NCBI RefSeq assembly: GCF_000006565.2
Contig: NC_031478.1
Coordinates: forward strand, 5,480,212-5,544,211
From: Toxoplasma gondii ME49
Taxonomy: Eukaryota; Apicomplexa; Conoidasida; Eucoccidiorida; Sarcocystidae
Direction of reading: 5' to 3'
DNA length: 64,000 nt
In this document: positions 36,001 to 48,035 of the stretch, piece after piece
Layout of the letters: each line of letters starts with the position of its first letter
Position numbering within the stretch: position 1 is the stretch's first letter
Translations under genes and position numbers: made by a program
The notes under the pieces: generated by a model
What the model saw: the letters and a program-made list of their open reading frames with translations, nothing else
Databases searched by the model: none
Told to the model about the DNA's origin: nothing

Positions 36001-38639
36001 CAGAGGCCGCGAAGGCGACAGCAAGACGCTGAATAGGACGCACGGATCCGCGGAGAAGCCGAGCAAGTGAGGACGTGACCTTGAGGAGAGACGAAGGCTA
36101 GCGAAGGAACACATACAGTGGGGGAAGAGTCACAGAAACGAAGACGAGAACGAGACTCCCGAGACGAGACGAGACACAGGCGAACCACAAAACCACCTTC
36201 CGACAGGAGAACGAGAAGCGCGAAACCGCGACAAATCTGCACGCAACTTGGTGCAGCTCTCTGTGGGTCTGAGGGGAGATCTTGACTTCTCTCAAGACTG
36301 GGGAGAAACGAAAGCGAGGCGATGAGAACCTCTGAAGAGAGTGCCTGGTCGACGACTCAACGCGACCTCGTCTCCAAATAAACGCGTTCGACTCACGCTC
36401 CGTCGTGAGGCTCTCGATGTGGCGCGCGTGAGCGACTCCCTGGGAGAGGTAGTAGCAGTCCACTGAAAACAACAAGAATAACGAAGCGGGAGCGAAGGGG
36501 CGCCCTGTATATACAGCTCGAAGCGCAGCGCCGGGCGCGCGATCAAGAGCCGGTCGTCAACTGCATGCGTTCCGCAAAGGAAAGGACTCTCGAGGAGAAA
36601 GCGACGAGGCTGGTAGCCCACCACGAGGAGGACTCTATCGGGAAGGTTCTCTGGGGCGACGGAAACACGGCTTTCCGCTGCTGTTCGTTTTCGTCGTCTC
36701 CCTCGTCAGTTCCACATGCCCGCTTCGAGGCGTTGCTCTGCTTCGCCTTGTTTCTCTTTTCCCTTCGCGTTCGTTTCCCCACATATCCACTCTTTCGCCT
36801 CTGAGGCGGCTGCCATTCGCACTTAGGCTTCTCTCTTCACTGAGAGCAAATTCAGACAACACTGTTTGAGTAGGCCGGCGGCTGGCGCGGGGCGCGCCAC
36901 CTCGAGTCCGTTGTGGTCTGCAGGAAGTGTGTTGGTCCCCCTGGAGTTCTTCAACTTGCACGTTTTCGCCTTGCCCAGTTTACGATTTTTCCTCCAAGTT
37001 GCGTCGCCCTTTCCTTCAGTGTCCACGTTTCTCCTCCACGGCGACTGCGTTTTTACTGCAGCAGCCTCCGAGAACACTCTCCAACGAACTCGCGCCTACT
37101 GCCGGAGTTGCCCGGAGGGCCGCCGATGCGCCGTAGAAGAAGACCCAAGTGCGTCCGGAGCACCCGCGCCGCTTCCTCTAAAAAAGGAGACATGCGCATG
37201 CAGGCAGTCTCCGCGAGTCGCGGGAACCCGGCAAAGAAGGAGACGAAAAAAACGGAAAAAAACGAGGAGGAACGGGGAACGGTAGAGCGAGACCGGGAAC
37301 AGAAGAAAGAGAAAGCAAAGGAACGAAAAAACGCCAAAGAGAAAGACGAAGAAGAGAACACGAAGAACACGAAAAAAACTCTCTTCTTCACAAAGAAGAG
37401 GGCACTCGGCGAGCGGCAGCGAGATCTGAAAAGTGTGACATTCGGTGAAACCGAGTTTTGCTCCTCCTGCAACTCCTTCAAAAACGTTTCGACGCAAGAC
37501 ACGCACAAAAGGCTCTTCACACCGTTCTGCACCGACACGTAAGTTTAAATACCTCTACATGCGAGCAAGGAGATACATGCCTATATATATATATATATAT
37601 ATATATATTTACAGCATGCATCCACATACCAATACAGCCATGCATTTGTATAATGTATGTATATATATATATATATACATATGTATATGCATGTGAAAAT
37701 CGACGCACCGACGACGGAGGCCCCGCAGGTATAGATACCGCGCTGAAGTTGCCATTTATCCTCATATATGGATGCCAGATGTTCGGTGTCTATCCTTTTC
37801 ATTTCGATTGTTCTATGTCCAATCAACGGAGAAGACTGTTTGCGCAGAAACGTCCAGAGTGGTCCGGAGAGCGGTGGAGAGAACAGAAAGAGAACGCACC
37901 TGAGGAATCCCGCCGCGCAGCGGACGGGTATCCCTCTCTAGAAACATTGTATATAAATATATACATATATATATATATATAAATATACATACATATATAT
38001 AAATAAACATATATATATATATATAAATGTATATACGGGGCACGACTGAGTTTCTTGTTTATACTCCTGATTTCGGCCTCCTTCCTGGTAGATGGAAAAA
38101 GGTTTGCGCGGGAAAAGCGCGAGACACACTCCCGAGGAAAACTAGGAGCAGACGTATACACTAAGTTGCTGCACAGAGAGATGAACGTTTTCATAGTGTA
38201 CATCCAGACGCAAACACACAACCACATGCACAGATGTACATCTTTGAAAATGGATATGTTCCGAAGGGTATGTACATGTCCCCGTGGAAGTGTCTGTGGG
38301 TATCAAAAAACACATGTTTCGTTTGAAAAAGGTGTTGAACATCTTCCCAAAAGCACTCACTGAGGATGGCGCGTAAATTGACTTTCTTCACTGTCTGCTC
38401 CACAAGAATGACGTCCCGCAGGTCGTTCAACTTCGTCGCGTAGGGCACAGCAAACAGAAGAATCATCACGGTCCGCCGCACCAGTTTCCTCTTGATCTGA
38501 GAAAAGAAGCAAGGCACGAGATACGTCTCGATTGGATGCATATGTAAATAGTTGTACTCCCATATATGTATATATACATAAGTATGAATCCGGGGGACAG
38601 AGGAAGGCAACCGTTTGCACACATAAGCACATACATATA

Positions 38640-38671
<32 letters not shown>

Positions 38672-39240
38672 TATATATAAGTACACGTACATATGTATCC
38701 GTGTAAAAGTTCAAGGGAACATGGTTCAATGAAAAACTTTTGTCCTTTGAATAACTGTGTCCTGCATTGCATTTTTGTGACAATTTAAAGCAAAAATAGA
38801 TTTTGAAACGTTGTCTGCCTTCCTCCACAGCGGTTCGAAGAACGGTGACTCCTACGCAGAAGTGAAGAAAAGGTGTAGAGAGGCAGAGCATGAGACAGAG
38901 AACGAGAATGAGAAGCGACAGCCAAATAGAGAGAGCGAACGAGAGAGACAGAGGGTCAAAGTGTTCATTCACCCGTGATTCACTGAAGCAGTGCGTCCTG
39001 GCCTTCGCAGATTTTCTTGCCCTTGTGCAGACCCCCTTCGCACTGTGAACGAAACATGCGGACAGGCTCATGAAAACAAGAGGGAGGCGACGGCAGGTTT
39101 CGAGAAGCAGATGCGCATGAAGCTAGGCAGACACATAACACACTATTCGACGAATAAATCTCAACCGTTGTCCAAACATGCCTCTGCACACCCATAAAAT
39201 TCGCGTACACACATACACACATGTAGAAATGTATATTCAC

Positions 39241-39277
<37 letters not shown>

Positions 39278-40027
39278 AAGAGAGAGGGTGAAAGAGAACT
39301 ACACAGCAGCACTGTTAGAATTCGAGGTAGAGCGTGAGCGAGAGAGACCGGTTTCTTGACTTCTCGACTTGCGCACCTCGGGATCGATGGTCGTTGGTTT
39401 GTCGTCGAACTGAGTGGGTGCCGTGTTGATTCTCAATGGTGTTTTTTCTCGGGGATCATAAATCACCAGAAAGCTCGATTTTCCTCTCTCCCCGTCAGCT
39501 CCTTCGTTTCCACTCTCATCCTCGCTCCCTGGCTCTCCCCCTCTCAACCTCCTCCTCTTCTGTACCCTTTCTCTTTCTTCTCCTTCCTCTGTTTCTTCTT
39601 CTCCTCTTCCGGCTTCTGCACCGCCTTCCCCTTGGCAGCTTCTTTCGCTCTCTCGGTCAACACCGAGGGTGCCCACCCCTCCAGGTGTACATCCACCTGC
39701 GCAGTGGGGGGCGGAGGGCGGGACGCGGAGCTGCCGGAGTCTCGCGCGCTCTGCCAAGAAGTCTGCAATCACATTTTCCAGTTCTCGAACTTGCGTCTGC
39801 TCTTCTGGAGTCGGCGGTGCGTCGGCGAACACCGAGAAAGGCAGGGGAGTTGAATGCGAGAGGGATCCCTCGTCCTCCTTCTCCCGCTCTGCGTCCTTTG
39901 CCTTCTCTTCTTCTTCCTCAGCTTCCTTCGCTTCCTCCTCGGTTTGCGCTCTTGCTCCTGCGAGACCGTTCAGCTCGGCTGCGGCGCAAGAGTCGCCGGC
40001 GCGCCGCGCGCCTCTCCGGCGCGGCAT
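33030..40027 (-). CDS. NSE3: MAGE-domain protein, probable Nse3 subunit of the SMC5/6 complex
   Basis: Seven phase-consistent minus exons: 40027-39377, 39042-38984, 38488-38361, 36462-36397, 35760-35626, 33632-33538 and 33221-33030 (TGA); 441 aa. Exon 1 is acidic, Ser- and Arg-rich. The rest follows the MAGE winged-helix order: KLVRRTVMILLFA with LNDLRDVILVEQ, then a helix, then LRGFLLFLVPGFIACRGSL with ELKGYLTACG, then LWDFLLECRLLKYL, then RPTSRLRDELSLDNF and an acidic tail. These align in order with human NSMCE3 blocks I know. Nse3 binds DNA and Nse1/Nse4 to support SMC5/6 in genome maintenance. Uncertain points: the donor ending exon 1 (39376, GTGCGC, or 39 bases later GTGTAG-like) and the exon 3 acceptor (GAG|G at 38488 rather than CAG at 38496), chosen because only it keeps the frame. 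Confidence 0.62.
37949..38035. repeat. AT-rich repeat in NSE3 intron
   Basis: Alternating AT dinucleotides interrupted by AAATA units occupy part of the 1.9-kb intron between exons 38361 and 36462. Other AT tracts in the same intron lie at 37580-37607 and 37650-37690. Confidence 0.9.
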
Positions 40028-41412
40028 GGGGAGAGAGCGTGGACCGCCGTCAAGGTGAGGCGCCGACGCCGAAGATGGAAGAAGGCACGCAGCGACGACG
40101 ACTGGCGGAGCAGCGAGCGGCGCGAGGCAGGAAGGCCGGGAGAGACAAGGACAGGAGGAAAAAGGGGACGCGGACGAGGGGAAGGCCGAGAGAAACGAAG
40201 AAGAGAAGAAAAGTGAGAGGGAAGCGGAGAAGTGTCAGTCGACGCGAACAACAGCGACGATTGCAGACGCGGGAGAGAGAGAAGACGCGGACGAACGAGA
40301 AAGGCAGAGAAGAACGAAGAAGGAACTGCAGAGAGCAGCGACACAAACAGAGAGAAAGGTCGACAGAAGCCCGAGGGGCGAAACTGGAAGAAAACGCTTC
40401 TCTTCAACGGAGCTTCAATCAGTTGACGAAGCAAATGTGCTCCTCAGTCGAAGAAAGGTGTCCTACATACACATGCATACCACTATATATATATATATAT
40501 ATATATGTAGATAGAGATAGATAGAAAGCAATAGAAATATGTTGCTTGCGGATGTGGGTGGAGGTGTATTGTTTTGAGGATTTGCGGAGAGTTCTGAAGA
40601 GGGAGACAAGTCGTGCAGAAAACAGCAGGTGCCTTGAAAAAGTGTTCGAGTACGGAGGAACTTTTTCCTGTTGCGGAAAGGCGACGAGGGGCAGTCTGCG
40701 CACTGTCGGAGCCCCTGTGCCTCTCCAGTGCCTTTGTCTCTCTTCTCAGGGAGCTCCTCCCCTTCGCGTTTTGCGTTCTCCGCTTACTAACCGCGTTGAG
40801 CCTTGAATTCTTCCCGCAGCTGATGCATTGGAAAAGAGGAAATCCTCGCGCACATCGCCTGTCTGCAACGTCTCTCCGGCGCCAGCTTGCCAAGCTGGCA
40901 GGTGGTGTGCCGCGCTCGCCCGGTGTCTCCTCAAGAGAGAGCCCCCCCCTGGCGCTTGTTCGTTGCAAAGAGGAACGCAGAAAAAGAAATGCGGGAGAAA
41001 CGCGAAGGGCAAAGGGGGAACAAACGCGAAACACTTTCGGGAAGACGCGTTCACACGCCCGCCCGTCTGGAGTTCACCTACACAAATGCACGTGCATGCA
41101 AACGAGCCGGTGTACATACAGCAGCCGGCACAGAAAATGCAGAAGCTACACGCATGCGCATCACTTAAATTTCAAACAAGAAAGTCACGGCAAGCAGACG
41201 GAGAGAAGAAGCGAGTGTGTGCTGCTTTTCCGATACGCAAGGAGTCTCTGTCTGGAGGTTCCACAGGACGACACAGCGCAAAGGCGGAACGCACTCCGCA
41301 TGCTGGACACACACCGATGCAGAAGCAACTAGATGTAAACGCGCAGGAAGGGGACTGGCTCTTGGATTCGTTTCCTACGTGGCAAGACTTCTTGAAGAAG
41401 TCCCTGCTTACG
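40028..41412. other. Upstream region of the MAGE-domain gene
   Basis: The first 400 bases are purine-rich on the plus strand, so pyrimidine-rich on the minus strand, as expected for a leader of the minus gene starting at 40027. The long Arg/Lys plus-strand frames here are products of this bias. An (AT)n tract lies at 40482-40505. I see no gene between it and the tRNA. Confidence 0.5.
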
Positions 41413-41420
41413 AAAAAAAA
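41413..41420 (-). terminator. Pol III oligo-T terminator of tRNA-Leu
   Basis: Eight A residues on the plus strand read as TTTTTTTT on the minus strand, 24 bases past the tRNA 3' end. RNA polymerase III stops at runs of four or more T. Confidence 0.8.
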
Positions 41421-41444
41421 GAAGGGAGAAGAATGAATCTCGCG

Positions 41445-41524
41445 TGACAGAAGTGGGGTTCGAACCCACGCCCTTTCGGACTGCGGCCTAAACGCAGCGC
41501 CTTAGACCACTCGGCCATTCTGCC
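41445..41524 (-). tRNA. tRNA-Leu, anticodon UAG
   Basis: The 80-base minus-strand sequence folds as a class II tRNA. The acceptor stem is GGCAGAA with TTCTGTC, followed by discriminator A at 41445. The anticodon stem is CTGCG/CGCAG around loop TTTAGGC, giving anticodon TAG, which reads CUN leucine codons. A long variable arm (TCCGAAAGGGC region) fits leucine. The internal promoters are visible: an A box at TGGCCGAGTGG and a B box at GGTTCGAAC. CCA is not encoded, as usual in eukaryotes. No intron is present. Confidence 0.95.
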
Positions 41525-43623
41525 GACTTCCCTTTGCGGGAGCCTTCGGGAACCCCTACAGAACTCACTACTACGCAGTGAAGTCCGACAGAGCGTAAAA
41601 AGACACACACAGGCGGCATGAGCCGGCAAGGAGAAGAAGAGCGAAAATGATAATCAGGGAAACAAAGAGATCAAGAAGGAGAACAAGGAAACGACAAAGG
41701 GGAAGAACAAGGAAGAGATCAAGAAGGAGAACAAGGAAGAGATCAAGAAGGAGCACAGGGAAGAGATCAAGAAGGAGAACAAGGAAGAGAGGGCAGGAAA
41801 TAGCACAAACGAAGAAGAAGAGAGAACGAAAAGAAGAGAACGAGAAGGATCCCATGGGAGAACTCAAAGCAGGGAGAAGAAGAGGACCAGGAAGGGAAAG
41901 ACAGAGAAGGGAGGAAAGATCGAAGAACGAGGATACATTTTCGGAGGGAAGAGGAACTATACAAGAGAGATGCCGATGCTGCGAATCCGTCAGTAGATGA
42001 AAAAATAATAAACTTCGCGGGTGCTCCTGGAAACCACAGGGGCGCCGACCCCTGCAAAAATACATCGAACCTTGCCATTCGAGTTTCATGGCTTGTTTCT
42101 GGTCGACGATCCTGCGACGCGAGCTCAAGAGACACGCGAAGAATTTCAACTTCTTCCAGAGATGTGCATCTGGACTTTACGTTCTCATCGCTTCTACAGC
42201 TCCACTCTTTTCTGTGAACTTGACGTTGTATTCTACAAGGTGAGGTAGATTATCTGTTTCTTTCAACTGTCGAGAGAGAGGCCCCCCCTCTTGCAAAGGC
42301 GCAAAAGTTGTCCTCTCGGTCTGCACGCCCACCCAGCGTTTGCAGTAACTCGCGTCTCGTCCGCGTGTCTTTCGCTGTCTCTCCTCCCTGCTTCTTTCTC
42401 TTAGGACACTGAGACTCCAAGTGTCACTACACCGCGCCCGTCCCCTGTGAGGACCTCAAACCCCCTTTCTCGCTCTGCTTCTGTCTGAGGGCAAACACGC
42501 GATGAGCTCCTGTCGATGGAGAAGACGGCAACTTACTGACACAGGTGCACCTTCTTCTCTCGGCTGCCAATGTCGACACAGCAAGAGGAGAGGCTCTTGA
42601 GAGGTCCGAAGTTTCTCTATTCCTGCTTTTGCATCTACGCACACCTAATGAAGAGCCGTAGCAGGAAAGAGATCGATCTACCTGTAGAAAGAGGCGTATA
42701 AATATATATATATATCGAGAGAAGCATGCTTAAACGTGTATATGCGTATGTCTCCTTACCTAGATAGAGAGAGATACATGATTATCAAGAAAAGTAGAAT
42801 TATACGCAAGAGATGTACAGGGAGATCTATCTATCTCTATGTATACATAGATGGATTAATATTTGCATTTGTCTGCGCCAAGTGCACTCGGAACCGTGCA
42901 GGAGAGGGCTGTCGCGGCTATCTCCAGTTGCGATTTTTCGCTGGAAAAAGACACACAGAATCGTATGGAAGCCGGTACCGTTCACCACACATATCCCTCT
43001 ACACATGCGAATGCGCAGCAACTCAACAAGTATATATCTATGCACATGCTTCACACGCATGTCAAAATATCGCAAGTATGCATTTACGTGCACGTGCATC
43101 CTTTTTGTTAAGAAGTTTGCATGCTTTTCCTCGACACCATCCAAAGACGTCTTTTCAAAGACTGAGAAAAGAGATGCTCAGTGCTCAACTGTCCCGTTCT
43201 GATGGAGATGTTTCCTTCATTTTTCGTCCTTTTGCTTCTCTGATCTCGGCCTCTTCTCGTTTCGACGTCGTCGACCGGATGCTCGGTGGCATTCTGGACG
43301 TTTTCAGAGAAGATGCGAGAAACGTTGCCGGCGGAAAAAGCAGAGCTCTCTACCTCTCCTCCCCCTTGTCTTCTAACTCTCTCATTTCTTCCCTCTCCTC
43401 TGTCTCTCTCCTTTCTCGTCGTGCAATCGCGATCGCAGCTGCAATCTCACGTCTTCTTCGTTGCTTGATTTCTCGTTCTCTCTCCTTCTTCAAACCTTCC
43501 TTTCCTCCCCTCTCCGCCGCGTGTCGTCCTCCCTTTTTCTTCTCCGTCGTTCCGCTCTTGCTCTCTCCTCACGTTCTCTTCACTTCTTCACTCTTCCGTT
43601 CGTTCCCCGGCCCGCGCGTCTCT
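41525..43623. other. Spacer with purine-rich tandem repeat
   Basis: Holds the 5' flank of the tRNA gene, a 24-bp repeat array, an AT tract near 42704-42716 and, at 43340-43620, a pyrimidine-rich plus strand next to the 3' end of the minus gene. Long frames (plus 42736-43671, minus 41571-42149) follow strand composition and have no recognisable features. No gene is supported. Confidence 0.5.
41667..41786 (+). repeat. 24-bp purine-rich tandem repeat
   Basis: Units of GAGATCAAGAAGGAGAACAA plus GGAA lie at 41667-41690, 41715-41738, 41739-41762 and 41763-41786, with a diverged unit between the first two. One plus frame reads EEIKKENK repeats and is open from 41622 to a TAG at 41994-41996, but has no ATG before the array. 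Confidence 0.85.
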
Positions 43624-46519
43624 TTACAGGAGCTTCTTGAACTCGGCCATTTCGTGTTTGATCCAAGGTAGTTTCTTGACAAGCGCTTCGAACTCGGCTT
43701 CACTCAGCAGCAGCACAGGCTTGTTCCCGCAGCAGAACGCGAGAGTTGGTTCGCGCCGACGCCCCGTTCCGTCCACGCGGTTGAACACAAAGGCGCGCCG
43801 CTGCAGAGGCCCAACCTGAAAGGAAGAAGCGCCCAACGAGAGGAACGGAGGATTGAAGAAGACGCAGACAGGAGGCACACCCCCCAAAAAGGAAAAACGA
43901 ACAGTCTCATGAAGGGAAGCCGAATGAGAGATGACGAAGACAACCCGCGGAGGCTGAGTTGAACGAACACACGCGTGTAAGGCTGTTCGCAGCGGAGAGG
44001 GAAACAGAGAGAGGGAGAAAAGAGAGGAGTGTCTGCAAGAAACAAAGACGGAAGACAACAGGAATCGCCGAACGCCGGAATCGAAACCAAGACTCTGAAC
44101 AGCCGAACTACAAAGGCCCTTCGGGCGTCTCTCCTGTTTCATCGCTCTTTTGCAGGAATTCAACACCATCGTTTTCCACTGCTTCGCTCTTTGCATGCAT
44201 CTCAGTGTGCCCCCTAAAGATCTGTCTCTTCGGGAATTTTTCATCTCCGTCCCCGAAAATTACGGAAACGCATGCACTTCGCACAACCCTCCCCCCCACT
44301 GTCGAGCTCGTGCGGCGCTGGCGAGTTCGACCTGCAGGCATCCTACAAGCGCCGACTTCCAGGAAAGCCTTCCTTACGGCCGCAAGTCACCCTACGCACA
44401 AATCAGTCTCTCTTTATCGGCAAGCGTTTACGCACAGATCGAAGAAACAGCGGCTCATCGACATACAGCGAACTGTGATTCCACGATGGAGATCAGAAGT
44501 CATGAGGCTTCGCCACCGCGCAGGGCACCACTGAAGGGGCACTCCATGCGACACTAAAAGCTCCACGGAAAAACATCTGTGATTTTCGATTTCGCTTTTC
44601 TTCTACAGGGAAACAGACTCGCACACCACTGAGTGGAAACGCCAGGGTGCAGTGCACTGTGCAAAGCAAGACTCCTAGATTTGTGTTCCTTCTCTTGAGA
44701 GGGTCGAAAACACGAAGACGACTTCGTTCGATTTGCCTCTCATCTGCTTGGACACAAACCGTCGCCTTCCTCACCTTTGAGTATTCGTCTCCGACGCGTA
44801 CGCGAGAGCGAGGCGGCCAGCCTTCGTAGACGCTCCAGGCTCTGCCGCGAGTCTTCGTCGCGTTCTTGGAAGCCACTTTAAAACTCTCCAGCGCGGTGCG
44901 GAGTCTCGGTTCTTCGCGGACGCGGCGCATGCACGCGAACTGTCTATACACGCTGTCGTCTTCCTCGAAGAACACGGAAGACGCAACTGCGGGCTCCGGA
45001 GAAAATCCCTCGGGCACGACCGCAGCTGTCTGCGATTCGGTCAGCGCGGCGCTCAGAGGAGGCAGAGCAGTCGCGCTTGAGGGCACAGAAGAGCCTCGAG
45101 GTGTCGATACACCCGACGAGCGGTCTCCGCTGCGTTCCGGTGTCTCGACAGTCTCCGATCGCGACTCCTGGGCAGCTTTTACGCAGGCCACTTTCGGCCT
45201 TCCACGAGCGGAGGTCGCAGACTCCTCTGTCTCCTTGGAGCATCCGCCCTCCGCAAAGGCGCCGCCGCCGCCAGAACTGTCTCCTTCCTCGTCCGCCTCT
45301 ACTCCGCATGCTTCTTCTGACTCTGTGAGAGCGACGCGGGCGGCGGCCTTCTTAGTCGCCCCGGCGGGGGGACGCGGCAGAGCGTCAGGTTGCTCCTCGC
45401 CGTCTTCTGCCCGCTTCGACGAGACCTCCTTAACTCTCGCAGCTGCTTGCTTCCTTGCCGCGGAACTGCGAGACAAGAACGAAGAAGCGGAAGATGAGGC
45501 AGAAGAGTCGGAAGAAAGGGAAGAAGTAGAGGAAGGAGAAGATCCGAGTGTCCATCTTTCCTCCGCCTGCGCTGTCTCGGCAGAGTCTGCTCGGTGACCA
45601 GAGAGGCCCGCGGGTGTCTTCTTCCCCTTTTTCAACGAAGTTTCTCGCGAGGAAGCAAAGGCACGCAGCAGCCGCGTCTGCGCCCTCGCCACCTCTCGGA
45701 CGTCGGCACAGACGGCAGAGAAGAAGGAGACAGGGTGAAGCGGAGAAGCAGAGAGAGACAAAATAGACGAAGGAGTGCAACAGCATAAGGGAACACGATG
45801 CGAGAGAGCCGAAGACGCTGTGCGAGGCGACAAACGAGGAAATGAAAAACAGAGCAGGCGCGGGAGGGGCTCTGCCGGGGAGTCTCGACCTTCAGAAACC
45901 GAACTCGCTTTTCCACAGGAGATCAGCGAAGAGCGAACCTCGCAGCTCACACAAGTCGGCCCTTTCGCGGCGAGCTGCCGCGTGGGCTGTAACGACAGCG
46001 GACGCAGCATTGCGTCTGTGGGAAAAAGAGGTCACACAGGAGGCGTGTCGCGCAAGAGGAAAGGAAAAGATAGACATAAGATGCAGAGAGAGAGGAAAAA
46101 GAAAGTTGGACGGAAATACGCGGAGGAAAGAAACGGGCTCACGTAGTCAAGACGGCGAAACCGAGGGTACACCTCGTGAGACGTGAGGCAGACAGGAAAG
46201 AAGGCTGCAGGCTTCTGTTTTCTCTATCGCTCACTGGAGTTTTCGGACAGGGAAAACGCATGCATGCGGTTTGTGTGTGTCTGCAACGAATGCGTACATA
46301 TATATATATATATATATTACACATACATACAGTAGCTTCGTTTTGAATGCATGCAAACAGGCAGACATGTAACTGTTTCCTCTTGTCGAGACTGTGAGGC
46401 GTTTCGTGGTCTCGGAGGAAGAGAAGCATGCGACCACGGGTGTTCTCCAGCTTTTTTTTAGTCTCCACCCTGCGTTCGCCGTAGGGTTTTCCAAAAGAAA
46501 CGAAGAAGTTCACGGGATC
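43624..46519 (-). CDS. Unrecognised protein, 3' exons clear, 5' end unresolved
   Basis: Four minus exons join in phase: 46519-46374, 46015-45939, 45694-44775 and 43815-43624 (TAA), 445 codons. The first gives DPVNFFVSFGKPYGERR then a Lys/Arg-rich region; the second adds a helix (AASAVVTAHAAARRERAD) that continues into the third (EVARAQTRLLRAF). The third exon also holds about 200 residues of Ser/Glu/Ala low complexity and ends GRAWSVYEGWPPRSRVRVGD. The last exon is compact: RRAFVFNRVDGTGRRREP, a CCGNKPVLLLSEAEFEAL segment and KKLPWIKHEMAEFKKLL. No family is recognised. The donor at 46373 (GTTACA) is weak but is the only one in phase with the excellent acceptor at 46016. The start codon must lie further upstream; a possible small exon ends at about 46728 (GTACGC donor). 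Confidence 0.6.
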
Positions 46520-48035
46520 CTGTCACAGTGGGACACGAGAGCCGCTGCGTTGTCGGGTGTACATTCAGCCGTCGTTCCTGTGCTGGGGAGCATGAGAGAC
46601 GCAGCGGCGAGTCGACATGCGGGCAGCGGCTCTACACATTTTCTCCTCTTCCGTGTGTCTGTTTCCGGCGGGAGGAAGGGAGAAAGCAAGGCCGCGGGGT
46701 GGTCTCTGCGAAATTGGAGAGGGAGAGACAGCGCGTACGTTGCTTGGGCCGGCAAGCCGGGAAGCAATGCAGTTTCTTGGACAAATGCGAGAGACAACGA
46801 CCGAGCGTCGCTCGAAGACGGAAGGTCGGGAGCAGAGAGAGGGGCACACGATGGAGACGGAGGCCGAACGTCGTCGCAGAGAGGTGAGAAGGCATCAGAC
46901 TTGTCCCGTCTTTTCTTCTTTTGAGGAGAGTACAGAAAGACAGTCCGTACGGATTCTGATTGGACCTTTTTCGTCCTGTATCACTTCGCGCGCTGTCGCG
47001 CGCAAACGTCGACCACGCTGGGCTCGCTTTTCTCAGCCACAGGCACCGGCAGATCTGCATGCACCGCGTTGCCCCGTCCTCCCACTCTAGGCGAAACGCG
47101 TTTTCCCTTGATTTCCTTCATCTCTCTTTCTCACTATCGCAAGCAAGAGCCTTTGTCATTTTCTCTTCTTCTCTGCTTTCCCGCGGCTGTCGCCCCTCCT
47201 GGGTCAGAACGTCGGACCTCGGCTGACTCTTTACGCGTCCCGCGACGATCTTGTGTTGGGGCCGCCCCTCTGTCTCGAATTCTCCGTCCGTCTCCGTCTC
47301 CGTTTTCGCACATCTATACTTTTTCCTTCTTTCTCTCGTTTCCTTCCCGCTCCTCCACTCTGCTTCCTCTCTCCGATCCCTCACGAAGCCGTCCTCTCCG
47401 AGCTTGCGACAGCCTCTCCTCGGCGAAGACCTCTCCTTTCCGCGCTGTCCACCTCGCGGCTTCGCGCTGTACAGACACTCGACGTTTTTCTCCCGTGGCC
47501 TCCTCGTGGATCTGCGGTGTATGTACACCCGGAGAAGGTCGACGCATGGGCGTTGATCGACCGGGTTTTCCCAGAGTTTCCGTTTTCCACAGTTTCACGC
47601 TCGCCTGTCCGTCGCTGGGCGAACGCTGTCGTCCGGTTTTCCGCAACCACGCATTTGGACTTCTCGCTTTCCGAGGCTTCCCAGAGAAAGTGGCATCGAC
47701 GCGCTCGCGGCGTTTTTTCCCTCTTTCTGGCGCCCACCCTCGTAGGTGATCTCCGAGACGAACTCGTTGTCTGCAGGCGAACGCCCTTCTCAGACGCCTC
47801 GCCATTCTCGCTCTTCAAATTCCTTCTCTCTTCTCTCTGGCGTCGACCCAACCAACGCGAACTCCCTCTAGGAACCACTCTCTGCGTTTCTGAAGCAGTT
47901 CACGTTTTTTCCGGGTTCCGCCGAAGACGAGAGGCGCCCTGTAGACTCTGCCTTCTCTCTCATAGGACTCTTCCCCCTGACCAGTAGACAGCTGTTTCTC
48001 TGTGAAACCTCTCGCTCTTTGTTTTCTTTGTCAAA
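46520..48035. other. Divergent region upstream of ZC3H15
   Basis: This contains the unresolved 5' end of the minus gene and the leader of the plus-strand ZC3H15 gene. From about 47090 to 48030 the plus strand is strongly C/T-rich. Long frames on both strands there (plus 47069-47749, plus 47253-47987, minus 47314-47805) reflect that bias and are not called as genes. Confidence 0.5.

Noticed and set aside
39436..40524. A 362-codon plus-strand Arg/Lys-rich frame
   Set aside because: It is antisense to exon 1 and the pyrimidine-rich leader of the MAGE-domain gene and arises from strand composition.
41408..41629. A minus-strand frame across the tRNA gene
   Set aside because: It covers a well-folded tRNA-Leu with Pol III signals, so the frame is incidental.
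44108..44272. Minus-strand frame with coding-like residues (GDGDEKFPKRQIFRGH)
   Set aside because: It falls in the intron between exons 44775 and 43815. I could not find acceptor and donor sites in phase, and exons on either side already join in frame.
47253..47987. 244-codon plus-strand frame upstream of ZC3H15
   Set aside because: It is a C/T-rich leader with Ser, Pro, Leu and Phe bias and no motif; it ends before the true start in TCAAAATGC.
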